Of a DNA stretch of 64,000 bases, positions 18,664 through 26,620 are shown in pieces; position 1 is the stretch's first letter, and each line of letters opens with the position of its first letter. This stretch comes from Paenirhodobacter hankyongi (GTDB taxonomy: Bacteria > Pseudomonadota > Alphaproteobacteria > Rhodobacterales > Rhodobacteraceae). The notes beneath the pieces are model-generated. The model searched no databases, was not told the origin of the DNA, and was given only the letters and a program-made list of their open reading frames with translations. The position numbers and the translations under genes are program-made. The stretch spans positions 16,460 to 80,459 of the forward strand of contig NZ_RCHI01000009.1 of NCBI RefSeq assembly GCF_003664585.1, given 5' to 3'.

Positions 18664-19924
18664 TGCCTTCTTCGTGGTCACTGCACTGTCGGTTCTGGTC
18701 GCGGTGACGCGCGGCGGCACCGGGCGCGCGGTGCTGATCTACGAGGCGGCGATGGGGCTGGGCCTCTCGGTCGGCCCACTTCTGGGCGCGGCGCTTGGCG
18801 CGCAGTCCTGGCGCTGGCCCTTCTTCGGCACGGCAACGCTGATGGCCGTGGGGCTGGTCTCGGCGCTGGTCTTCCTGCCCTCGCGGCCACGGCCGGCACA
18901 GAAGACGGCGCTGAGCGCACCGATCCGCGCGCTTGCCCACCCGGGGCTTTTCACCGTGTCGCTTGCCGCCTTCTTCTATTACTTCGCCTTCTTCGCGGTG
19001 CTGGCCTTCGCGCCCTTCGTGCTGGACCTGTCGGCCCACGCGGTCGGCGCGATCTTCTTCGGCTGGGGGCTGATGCTGGCGCTGTTCTCGGTCTTCGTGG
19101 CGCCGCGGGTCGAGGCGCGCTTCGGCCTTGTGCCGGTGGTCGCGGTGGCGCTTGTGGCGCTGGCCGTGCTGCTCGTCGTGATGGGATCGGGCAACAAGCC
19201 CGCGATCGCCGCGGCGGTGATCCTGTCGGGGGCGATCATGGGCGTGTGCAACACGCTCTTCACCGAGCTCGCTCTCGAAGTGTCGGACGTGCCGCGGCCA
19301 GTGGCCTCGGCGGGCTACAACTTCCTGCGCTGGTTCGCCGGGGTGGTGGCGCCCTGGGCGGTGCCGACGATCGCCGAGCATGGCTCGGTGCTGGCGGCCT
19401 TCTCGCTCGCGGCGCTGGCGGCGCTGCTCGCGCCCGCGACGCTGTGGCTGCGCCGCGGCTCGATCGCGCATCACAAGGCGGTGCCAGGCACCGCCCCGGC
19501 GCCGGGGCTGGTCGTCGCCGCGGTCGATGGCAGCGATGCCGACGCGCGGGTGATCGACCGCGCCGTGGCGCTGGCGAAGGCCACGGGCAAGCTGGCGGTG
19601 CTCGCGCTCCATGTCCGGGTCAGCGAAGTGCTTGACGGCGCCGAGACCGAGACCGAACCCCGCCCGCAAGCCGCGGCGATCGTGGCGCGCGCCCGCGCCC
19701 GGATCGCGGCGGCGGGGGGTGCGGCGCAGGGCGAGGTGCTGCACGCAACGCCCGGCCAGGCGGTGCGCGCCACCTTTGCCCGGGCCGAGGCGGGCGGTGC
19801 CGCCCATGTGGTGATCGGCGCGCCGCACGCGGGGGCGCTCGACGACCTGCTGCATGGCAGCTTCGCCCGGGCCGCCGAGGCGGCGGGGCGTCAGGCGGCG
19901 ATCACGGTGGAAACGGTCGACTGA
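18656..19924 (+). pseudogene. MFS drug-efflux-type transporter fused to a universal-stress-protein-like domain, N-terminally truncated
   Basis: The open frame (422 residues from a TTG) starts inside what should be the fourth membrane segment. Family-like sequence even runs a few codons upstream (FRAGWGLGNAFF), with no start codon or signal there. Nine hydrophobic segments follow instead of twelve, so segments 1-3 are missing. After residue about 280 there is a soluble domain, GLVVAAVDGSDADARVIDRA to VVIGAPHAGALDDLLHGS, with the layout of a universal stress protein. The divergent MarR gene beside it is also broken, as if a deletion had removed their shared control region. A shortened protein could still be made, but a working MFS pump is unlikely. 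Confidence 0.7.
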
Positions 19925-19952
19925 GGCGCAGCGAGGTGAGTGGCCCCGCCCC

Positions 19953-20837
19953 TCAGACCCATTTCGCCAGCGGCGGCAGGCTCATCAGCACCGCGTCTGC
20001 ATTGTGCCCGGTCTCGAGCCCGAACTTGGTGCCGCGGTCGTAGACGAGGTTGTATTCGGCATAAAGCCCGCGGTGGATCAGCTGCGCGTCACGGTCGGCC
20101 TCGGAGGCGGGAGTGCCGAGGCGGCGCTCGGTCACCGGCAGGAAGGCAGGCAGGAAGGCCGCCCCCACGTCCCGGGTGAAGGCGAAATCCGCGTCCCAGT
20201 CGCCGCTGTTCAGATCGTCATAGAAGATGCCGCCGACGCCGCGCGCGCGGTGCCGGTGCGGGATGAAGAAATACTCATCCGCCCAGGCCTTGAAGCGCGG
20301 GTAATAGGCCGGGTCATGCGCATCGCAGGCGGCCTGCAGCGCGGCATGGAAATGCGCCGTGTCCTCGGCATATTCGATGCAGGGGTTCAGGTCGGCGCCG
20401 CCGCCGAACCACCAGGCGCCGGGCGTCCAGAACATCCGGGTGTTCATGTGCACGGCCGGCGTGTGCGGGTTGCGCATGTGGGCGACAAGCGAGATCCCCG
20501 AGGCCCAGAACCGCGGGTCGGCCTCCATCCCCGGCACGCCGCGCGCCGCCATCGCCTTTTGCGCCCGCGGCGCGAGCCGGCCCCAGACCGTCGAGATATT
20601 GACGCCGACCTTCTCGAAGACGCGCCCGCCGCGCATCACCGACATCTTGCCGCCGCCCTGATCCTCGCCATCGGCGCCGGTGCGGGGGGTGGGCGTGACC
20701 TCGAAACGGCCCGCGGGCAGGTCGCCCGCCCCCTCGACCCCGTCCTCGAGCGCCTCGAAGGCCGCGACGATGCGGTCGCGCAGGGTCGAGAACCAGGCAC
20801 TGGCGGCGGCCTTGCGGGGCTCGAATGTGTCGGTCAT
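19953..20837 (-). CDS. hemF: Coproporphyrinogen III oxidase, oxygen-dependent
   Basis: This 294-residue cytosolic enzyme uses O2 to convert coproporphyrinogen III to protoporphyrinogen IX. The family blocks are all present. They include GGGKMSVMRGGRVFEKVGVN, VHMNTRMFW, WWFGGGADLNPCIEY and GGIFYDDLN. The C-terminal ones are YAEYNLVYDRGTKFGLETGH and SLPPLAKW. The length is normal. hemN elsewhere in the window does the same step without oxygen, so the organism can make haem and probably bacteriochlorophyll under both conditions. Its end lies 28 bases from the end of the decayed MFS gene (convergent), and its start faces the small lipoprotein gene. No FNR box was seen upstream. Confidence 0.96.
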   Translation of the reverse strand: MTDTFEPRKAAASAWFSTLRDRIVAAFEALEDGVEGAGDLPAGRFEVTPTPRTGADGEDQGGGKMSVMRGGRVFEKVGVNISTVWGRLAPRAQKAMAARGVPGMEADPRFWASGISLVAHMRNPHTPAVHMNTRMFWTPGAWWFGGGADLNPCIEYAEDTAHFHAALQAACDAHDPAYYPRFKAWADEYFFIPHRHRARGVGGIFYDDLNSGDWDADFAFTRDVGAAFLPAFLPVTERRLGTPASEADRDAQLIHRGLYAEYNLVYDRGTKFGLETGHNADAVLMSLPPLAKWV

Positions 20838-20939
20838 GGCGATCTCCCTTTTTGCGCCGTCCTAGCAGGCAAGGCGCGAGGGGGGAATTGCGTTTTCCGC
20901 CCGACCGGAGAAGAATGCGGCATCAGCCGGAGACCCGCC

Positions 20940-21350
20940 ATGCGCAAGACCGCCGCCCTTCTCGTCCTGCTCGTCCTTGCCGCCTGCGGCACGCCGCAGG
21001 AGCAGTGCATCAACCGCGCCACGCGCGAGACCCGCACCCTGCAGTCGCTGCTGGCCGAGACCGAGGGCAACCTCGCCCGCGGCTATGCCTGGGAAGAATA
21101 CGAGGTGCCGACGACGCGGTGGGAGGTGTGCGGCTATGACACCTACACCAAGCCGAACGGCCAGGTGATCCAGAAGCCGCGGATGTGTCTCGAGGATGAC
21201 ACGATCACCCGCCGCCGGCAGGTGGTGATCGACCCGTTCACGGAAACCCGCAAGCGCGACAACCTGCGCGCCAAGATCCGCGCCCTTGCACCGCAGATGA
21301 ATGCCGAGATCGCGGCCTGCCGGGCCGCCTATCCGGAAGAGCCGAAGTAA
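20940..21350 (+). CDS. Small lipoprotein of unknown function
   Basis: The 136-residue product has a short signal peptide MRKTAALLVLLVLAACG with a lipobox ending in Cys, so it should be lipid-anchored. The mature part has three further cysteines (in EQCIN, WEVCGYD and RMCLEDD) and a fourth near the C-terminus (AACRAAYPEE). It also has a basic, helix-prone stretch, TETRKRDNLRAKIRAL. Paired cysteines in an exported protein suggest disulphide bonds. I do not recognise a named family. The gene is divergent from hemF and ends 19 bases from the end of the convergent SDR gene. Confidence 0.8.
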   Translation: MRKTAALLVLLVLAACGTPQEQCINRATRETRTLQSLLAETEGNLARGYAWEEYEVPTTRWEVCGYDTYTKPNGQVIQKPRMCLEDDTITRRRQVVIDPFTETRKRDNLRAKIRALAPQMNAEIAACRAAYPEEPK

Positions 21351-21369
21351 ACGCGCCGGGGCGTGTCGA

Positions 21370-22179
21370 TCAGTAGACCGGCACGCGCACCGTGTCGGCG
21401 ATGCCGCGGCCGCCGTCGACGGTGACGATCTGGCCGGTGACGAAGCCCGCCCCCGACGAGGCAAGGTATTGCACCGTCTCGGCAAGCTCGGTCGGCGGCG
21501 CGATGCGGCCAAGCGGCGTGCCCGCGGTGATCGCCTCGCGCCAGTCGGCATTCTCGCGCAGCGCCGCGTGCAGCGAGGCGCTCATCATCGAGGCGAAGGC
21601 GACGCCGTTCACCCGGATCCGGTGCGGCGCGAGCGCAAGCGCAAGCCCGCGCGTCGCCTGATCCTGCGCCGCGCAGGCGATGGAATAGGCCAGAAGCTCG
21701 GGCTGGGTGCGCTGTGCGGCAAGGGTCGAGACGTTGACGATGCAGCCGACCTCGCCGGTCCGGCGCCCGTCCTTCTCGGCCAGCGCGATCATCCGCTTCG
21801 CCGTCAGCTGCGACAGCCGCAGCCCGGCCTTCATGTTGTGCCGCAGCATCGATTCCAGCACATCGGCATCGGGTTCGAGCGGATCGCAGGGGGTGAAGCT
21901 GCGCGCGGCGTTGACCAGGATGTCGATGCGATCGAAGGCGTCGATGGTGGCCGACAGCAGGTTGGCGATGGTCAGCTTCTCGCACAGATCGCCCGAGAAG
22001 ACGCGCGCCGGGCCCTCGGCCTTGGCGCTTTCGCCGAACTCGGCCATCAGCTTCGCCTCGTCGATGTCGGCGCACATCACCTGCGCGCCGCGGTCCAGGA
22101 AGTGACGCGCGATGGCAAGGCCGATGCCGTTGGCGGCGCCGGTGATGATCGCGGTCTTTCCGGTGATGGCCAGAGACAT
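21370..22179 (-). CDS. Short-chain dehydrogenase/reductase family protein with altered active site
   Basis: The 269-residue protein has a Rossmann N-terminus with TGAANGIG (13-20), the NAA motif at 90-92, Asn115, Ser151 and Tyr165. It also has the C-terminal TGQIVTVDGG that is usual in the SDR family. The active-site sequence is Y-S-I-A-C: the lysine four residues after the tyrosine, which normally lowers the tyrosine pKa and holds the nicotinamide ribose, is a cysteine (169). It may therefore be inactive, weak or changed in function. It is the last gene of a probable operon clpS-rsmC-SDR, 42 bases after the rsmC-like gene. The substrate is unknown. Confidence 0.88.
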   Translation of the reverse strand: MSLAITGKTAIITGAANGIGLAIARHFLDRGAQVMCADIDEAKLMAEFGESAKAEGPARVFSGDLCEKLTIANLLSATIDAFDRIDILVNAARSFTPCDPLEPDADVLESMLRHNMKAGLRLSQLTAKRMIALAEKDGRRTGEVGCIVNVSTLAAQRTQPELLAYSIACAAQDQATRGLALALAPHRIRVNGVAFASMMSASLHAALRENADWREAITAGTPLGRIAPPTELAETVQYLASSGAGFVTGQIVTVDGGRGIADTVRVPVY

Positions 22180-22221
22180 GGAGGCTCCCTTCGGAGTGGT
22201 TTCCGCCCCTGTTAGCGCATT

Positions 22222-23283
22222 TCAGCGCCGGGGGCGAGAGACACGGCGACGCTGTGACGCGACGGCGGGGGCAGGACGGGCGGCGCCCTGCACGATCGGC
22301 CGCTCGGCACGGATCAGGCGGAAGGCGCCGTCCGGGCCGCCGGGCGGCACGATCTCGGTCACCTCGTGGAAGCCGGCACGCAGCGCCTCTTCATAAGGCA
22401 GGTGGCGGTTCGCCACCATCCACAGCGTGCCCGACAGCGACAGCATCGAGGCGGCGGCACGGATGAAGGCCTGCCCAAGCGCCGGGTCGGCGGCGCGCGT
22501 GCTGTGGAAGGGCGGGTTCATCACCGCCGCGGTATAGCGCGCCTCGGGCTTGAAGACGGTGGCGTCCGCCCAGACGAAATGCGCCCGCGGATCGGGGATG
22601 TTGAGCCGCGCGCAGTCAAGTGCGGCATGTTCCGCCTCGATCAGATCGAGGCTCTCGACGCCCTTGCGCGCCAGAACCTGCGCCGCAAGCCAACCCCAGC
22701 CGGCACCGATATCGGCCATGCGGGCGGGCAGCGTGTCGGGCAGCGCCGCGGCAAGAAGCGCCGAGCCGCGGTCGATGCCATCGGCCGAGAACACGCCGGG
22801 CTGGGTGACGAAGCCCGGCGCCACCTCGCTGCGGTGCCCCTTCCAGTCGTCAAGCGCGCCATGCGCGGCCTCGAGCCGGAAGATCTTGCCATGCGCCTTG
22901 GCGATCGGCTCGCCCACCGGCAGCCGCGCGCGCAGATCGCGCAGCATGGAATCGATGCCGTCGGTCTTCAGCCCGTCGACCCAGATCGGCCCGCCCGGCA
23001 CCACCACCTCGCAGGCGAGCGCGAGGATCGCCCGCGCCTCGGCCTTGGCGCGCGGCAGGAACACCACCGCGGCGGCATAGGGCCCTTCGGGGGCGGGATC
23101 AGCCGCGATGCCGCGGGCGCGCAGCGCCTCCCAGTCGGGGCGGAAGCCCTGCACGGCATGCAGCCGCTCGCTGGGCAGATCGCTAAGATCGGTGGCGGCG
23201 GTCGGGCGGAACAGCGCGATGCGCCCCGCGGCGGGCAGGGCATCGGGTGCGTCAAGCGCAAGGGAGAGGCGGGGGTGGCTCAT
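22222..23283 (-). CDS. rsmC: Class I SAM-dependent methyltransferase resembling 16S rRNA G1207 methyltransferase (RsmC)
   Basis: The protein has 353 residues. The N-terminal half (about 1-170) looks like the degenerate methyltransferase-like domain of RsmC proteins. The C-terminal half has the SAM site MADIGAGWGWLAAQVL, an acidic residue after LDLIEAEHAALDCAR, and the NPPFHSTRAAD motif. NPPF marks N-methylation of a base exocyclic amine. This two-domain plan fits RsmC/RlmG, which methylate guanine N2 in rRNA; RsmC is the likelier of the two. The last residues are basic (RRRVSRPRR) and may contact RNA. It follows clpS by 22 bases on the same strand. Confidence 0.82.
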   Translation of the reverse strand: MSHPRLSLALDAPDALPAAGRIALFRPTAATDLSDLPSERLHAVQGFRPDWEALRARGIAADPAPEGPYAAAVVFLPRAKAEARAILALACEVVVPGGPIWVDGLKTDGIDSMLRDLRARLPVGEPIAKAHGKIFRLEAAHGALDDWKGHRSEVAPGFVTQPGVFSADGIDRGSALLAAALPDTLPARMADIGAGWGWLAAQVLARKGVESLDLIEAEHAALDCARLNIPDPRAHFVWADATVFKPEARYTAAVMNPPFHSTRAADPALGQAFIRAAASMLSLSGTLWMVANRHLPYEEALRAGFHEVTEIVPPGGPDGAFRLIRAERPIVQGAARPAPAVASQRRRVSRPRR

Positions 23284-23305
23284 GGCTGGCAGAGGCGCGC
23301 GCGCC

Positions 23306-23647
23306 TCACTCCTTTTCCATCGTGCATTGCAGCGGGTGCTGATGGCGGCGGGCGAAATCCATCACCTGCGCGACCTTGGTCTCGGCCACCTCGAAGCTGA
23401 ACACGCCGACCACGGCGAGCCCCTTCTTGTGCACGGTCAGCATGATCTCGAAAGCTTGCGCGTGGCTCAGGCCGAAGAAGCGTTCGAGGATATGGACGAC
23501 GAACTCCATCGGGGTGTAATCGTCGTTCAGGAGCAGCACCTTGTACATCGGCGGGCGCTGCGTCTTGGGTTTCGTCTTGAGGGCAACGCCGGCCTCGCCT
23601 TCGGCATCGTCCTTGCGGTCGGCCATCATCTCAAGCGGGTGGAACAT
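23306..23647 (-). CDS. clpS: ClpS adaptor of the ClpAP protease
   Basis: ClpS hands N-end-rule substrates to ClpA. The 113-residue protein has an extended, polar N-terminus of about 35 residues. The core follows: [21 protein letters not shown], with the substrate-pocket NDDYTPM, then [22 protein letters not shown]. This matches ClpS throughout. Two starts are possible, 23647 (MFHPLEMM) and 23629 (MMADRKDD). clpA is not adjacent here; the gene instead leads a probable operon with rsmC and an SDR gene. It diverges from a HAD hydrolase gene across 121 bp. Confidence 0.95.
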   Translation of the reverse strand: MFHPLEMMADRKDDAEGEAGVALKTKPKTQRPPMYKVLLLNDDYTPMEFVVHILERFFGLSHAQAFEIMLTVHKKGLAVVGVFSFEVAETKVAQVMDFARRHQHPLQCTMEKE

Positions 23648-23768
23648 TGCGCCTCGGTCTTCGGGAATCGCTCACGGTATCGGGGGAATATAGGCAGATC
23701 ATGGCACAAGGAAAGACTTTGCGGGCGAGGAATCTGCCCGCCGCGGGTCGCTCGGCGCGGAGGATCGG

Positions 23769-24464
23769 ATGAAACTGACGACGATCGGCTTCGACGCCGA
23801 TGACACGCTGTGGCACAACGAGCGCTTCTTCCGCCTGACCCAGGCCCGTTTCACCGAGCTTCTGGCCGATCACGCCGACAGCGCCCGTCTGGGCGAGCGG
23901 CTGCTCGCGGCCGAGCGGCGCAACGTCGGGATCTATGGCTTCGGGGTGAAGGGCTTCACCCTCTCGATGATCGAGACCGCGGTCGAGGTCAGCGGCGGCG
24001 CGGTGCCGGGCGCGGTGATCGCCGAGATCCTGGCCGCCGGGCGCGAGATGCTCGCCCATCCGATCGAGCTTTTGCCCGAGGCGCGCGCGGCGGTCGAGGC
24101 GCTCGCCGGCCGCTATCGCCTCGTCCTCGTGACCAAGGGCGACCTGATCGACCAGGAGCGGAAACTAGCCCAGTCGGGGCTGGGCGATCTGTTCGACGCG
24201 GTCGAGATCGTGTCGGACAAGCGCAAGGCCACCTATACCGAGGTCTTCGCCCGCCACGGCACCGGGGCGGGGGCGGCGATGATGATCGGCAACTCGTTGA
24301 AATCCGACGTTCTTCCGATGATCGAGGCCGGCGGCTGGGGGGTGCATGTGCCGCATGAGATGACCTGGGCGCTCGAGGAGGCCGAGGCGCCGCATGGACA
24401 CCCGCGCTTTGCCGCCCTGCCCTCGCTGTCGGGGCTGCACGAACTGCTCGAGCGGATCGGGTGA
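23769..24464 (+). CDS. HAD-superfamily hydrolase
   Basis: The 231-residue protein has motif I FDADDTLWH (Asp8 nucleophile, Asp10), motif II in LVLVTKGD, the lysine in VSDKRKATY and motif IV GNSLKSDVLPMIEAG. These are the four parts of a HAD phosphatase with a small alpha-helical cap (about 18-90). Such enzymes dephosphorylate small metabolites; the substrate cannot be read from the sequence. The gene is divergent from clpS. A 260-bp gap without a gene follows before the carboxypeptidase gene, which seems to have its own promoter. Confidence 0.88.
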   Translation: MKLTTIGFDADDTLWHNERFFRLTQARFTELLADHADSARLGERLLAAERRNVGIYGFGVKGFTLSMIETAVEVSGGAVPGAVIAEILAAGREMLAHPIELLPEARAAVEALAGRYRLVLVTKGDLIDQERKLAQSGLGDLFDAVEIVSDKRKATYTEVFARHGTGAGAAMMIGNSLKSDVLPMIEAGGWGVHVPHEMTWALEEAEAPHGHPRFAALPSLSGLHELLERIG

Positions 24465-24640
24465 GCGCCCGGAAAATGCCCGTCAACGCCTTGAATTTGT
24501 GCGGTTTCACGGCTGCGACACCATGCCGCCGGGGCGTTGCCGCCGCCGCCCTCACCACCCCTCGCCGCCGCGCCGGGCGGATCCACGAGATCTGGGGGCA
24601 CTGCCTGAGTGTCGTAGCGAAAGCGCTTGAAAATAGGCGG

Positions 24641-24670
24641 TTTTCAGGGGGGAAAAGCCGTGTTAGGCTG
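24641..24670 (+). promoter_or_regulatory. Possible promoter of the D,D-carboxypeptidase gene
   Basis: TTTTCA (24641-24646) and TTAGGC (24663-24668) are separated by 16 bases, about 55 bases before the GTG start. A similar TTAGGCTGG box occurs before the cpdB-like gene at 48842. The match to a sigma-70 consensus is only partial. Confidence 0.25.
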
Positions 24671-24724
24671 GCCTTCAAAGCTCCGGCAAACAACGGGGCA
24701 CGAGGCAGCACAAGGACAGAAACC

Positions 24725-26377
24725 GTGACCACGCTCGCGCGATGGGTCCGTTACGGGCTATTTGCACTCTCCCTGATCTTCCTGCCGCTGGCTGCGCTGG
24801 CTGCGCCCTTTGCCGCGATGGTGATGGACGCACGAACCGGCGAGGTGCTCTATTCCCAGAACGCCGATACCCGGTTGCACCCTGCCTCGCTGACCAAGAT
24901 GATGACGCTGTACCTGACCTTCGACGCGATCGAGCGCGGCCAGGTCAGCCTCGATTCCGTGGTCACCGTCACCGCCCATGCGGCAAGCCAGCCGCCCTCG
25001 CGGCTTGGCCTGCGGCCCGGGCAGAAGATCCAGCTGCGCTATCTGATCCGCGCCGCGGCGGTGAAATCGGCAAACGATGCGGCGGCGGCGATCGGCGATT
25101 ACCTCGGCGGCGACGAGGCGGGCTTTGCCAGCAAGATGAACCGGATGGCCAAGGCGCTTGGCATGAAGAACACCACCTTCAGGAATGCCAACGGCCTGAC
25201 CCGCGAAGGCCACATGTCGACCGCGCGTGACATGACGCTTCTCGGGCGCCACCTGATCTACGACTTCCCGCAGTATTACAACCTGTTCTCGCGCCGCACC
25301 GCGGATGCCGGCATCGCCAAGGTGTCGAGCACGAACCGCCGCTTCCTCGATGCCTATGACGGCGCCGACGGGATCAAGACCGGCTACACCGTGCCCGCGG
25401 GCTTCAACCTCGTCGCCTCGGCACAGCGCGGCAACAAGCGCATCATCGCCACCGTCTTCGGCGGCACCTCGACCGCGCAGCGCAATGCCAAGGTGGCCGA
25501 GCTGCTCGACCTCGGCTTCTCGCGCGCGCCGGGCAGCACCACCGTCGACAAGCCGACGCCGCCCGCGCTGATGGCGGACGCGACCGGCGTCGCGGGTCCC
25601 GAGGTCAGTGGCGCCGAAGATGACGCGGACGAGGGCGATGCCCCGGTCGCCGCGGCGAAAACGCTCCGCCTTGCCGGCGCGCCCCCGGCAAGCCCGCGCC
25701 CGAAGGCGCGCCCGGGAACGGCCACGGATGACGCCGGGGCGATCGCCATGGCGGCCGTCAGCGCGGCGGCGCCCGCGGCCCCCGCCGCAGCCCCCGTCGC
25801 CGCCGTGGCCGAGGTCACCGATGTCGTCGCCCAGGCGGCAGCCCCCGCCGCCCCGGCCCGCACCACTGCTCCGGTCGCCGCGGCGGGCTTCGTGCAGGCC
25901 GCTGCGCCGCAGCCCGAGACGCTGGCGATGAACGACTTTTCCGAGGACACGCCGGCCGAGGGCGACGCCCCCGATCCGCGCGAGCCGATGTTCGTGCAGA
26001 CCTCGACGCCGCAGCCCGAGACGCTGGAGATGGCCGGCCACAAGAACCCGACCGACAACACGGTGATCCTGGCCGCCCTGACGCCCCCCGCCCCTGCCCC
26101 GCAGCAGGAGCGCGAGGTGGTCGCCCGCGCCTCGAGCTCGGGCGGGCGCAACTGGGGCGTCAACGTCGGCAAGTTCCCCTCGCAATACGCCGCCGAACGC
26201 TCGCTGCTGAAGACGGCGCTGATGGAAAGCGACACGCTCGGCGATGCGCTGCGCAAGGTCGCCCGCGGCAAGACCGGCTTCGAGGCGAATTTCGTCGGCA
26301 TGACCAAGGCCGGCGCCGAACTTGCCTGCGCGCGGCTGATCGCCCGCGCCTCGGACTGCACGGTGATCGGGCCCTGA
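24725..26377 (+). CDS. D-alanyl-D-alanine carboxypeptidase (penicillin-binding protein) with C-terminal SPOR domain
   Basis: The 550-residue protein starts at GTG 24725, the only in-frame start before a clear signal peptide (LFALSLIFLPLAALAA). The peptidase S11 domain has SLTK (Ser55, Lys58), KSAN near 114 and KTGY near 219. These are the three active-site motifs of enzymes that trim the terminal D-alanine of peptidoglycan stem peptides. A linker of about 200 residues rich in Ala and Pro carries a short repeat (PQPETLAM and PQPETLEM). The last 75 residues form a SPOR-like domain, which in other proteins binds denuded glycan strands at the division septum. The enzyme should act in the periplasm during division. 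A two-way terminator follows. Confidence 0.93.
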   Translation: MTTLARWVRYGLFALSLIFLPLAALAAPFAAMVMDARTGEVLYSQNADTRLHPASLTKMMTLYLTFDAIERGQVSLDSVVTVTAHAASQPPSRLGLRPGQKIQLRYLIRAAAVKSANDAAAAIGDYLGGDEAGFASKMNRMAKALGMKNTTFRNANGLTREGHMSTARDMTLLGRHLIYDFPQYYNLFSRRTADAGIAKVSSTNRRFLDAYDGADGIKTGYTVPAGFNLVASAQRGNKRIIATVFGGTSTAQRNAKVAELLDLGFSRAPGSTTVDKPTPPALMADATGVAGPEVSGAEDDADEGDAPVAAAKTLRLAGAPPASPRPKARPGTATDDAGAIAMAAVSAAAPAAPAAAPVAAVAEVTDVVAQAAAPAAPARTTAPVAAAGFVQAAAPQPETLAMNDFSEDTPAEGDAPDPREPMFVQTSTPQPETLEMAGHKNPTDNTVILAALTPPAPAPQQEREVVARASSSGGRNWGVNVGKFPSQYAAERSLLKTALMESDTLGDALRKVARGKTGFEANFVGMTKAGAELACARLIARASDCTVIGP

Positions 26378-26403
26378 GCCCCCTGCCCCGCCGCCAGACA
26401 GAC

Positions 26404-26429
26404 AAAAGCCGGCCCAAGGGCCGGCTTTT
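26404..26429. terminator. Bidirectional terminator between the carboxypeptidase gene and ccoS
   Basis: AAAAGCCGGCCC and GGGCCGGCTTTT form a perfect 12-bp stem with a two-base gap. A- and T-runs on either side let it end both the plus-strand peptidase message and the minus-strand ccoGHIS message. Confidence 0.92.
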
Positions 26430-26449
26430 GCAGTTCTGAGGCGCCCGGA

Positions 26450-26608
26450 TCAGCCTTTCGGGTGATCGTCGTATTGATCCGACAGGATGCGCTCGCTGTC
26501 GCCCTTCGGGTCTTCATACTGGCGCGTGCGCAGCGTCCAGAAGAACGCCACGAGGCCAAAGCCGCCCAGGAACAGCGAGATCGGGATCAGATAGGTCAGG
26601 ACGGACAT
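26450..26608 (-). CDS. ccoS: CcoS, cbb3 oxidase maturation protein
   Basis: This 52-residue protein begins MSVLTYLIPISLFLGG and has a single membrane helix (about 5-25). A charged tail with RQYEDPKGDSERIL follows, the typical FixS/CcoS sequence. CcoS is needed to make active cbb3 oxidase; without it the haem b and copper centre of CcoN are missing in Rhodobacter capsulatus. It is the last gene of ccoGHIS. The start lies 12 bases after the ccoI stop. It is easily overlooked because of its size. Confidence 0.92.
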   Translation of the reverse strand: MSVLTYLIPISLFLGGFGLVAFFWTLRTRQYEDPKGDSERILSDQYDDHPKG

Positions 26609-26620
26609 CGGCGCCTCCGC

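Noticed and set aside
18231..18707. Plus-strand open frame over the MarR gene
   Set aside because: It is antisense to the clear MarR sequence, ends in Arg/Ala/Pro-rich low-complexity residues and has no ribosome site.
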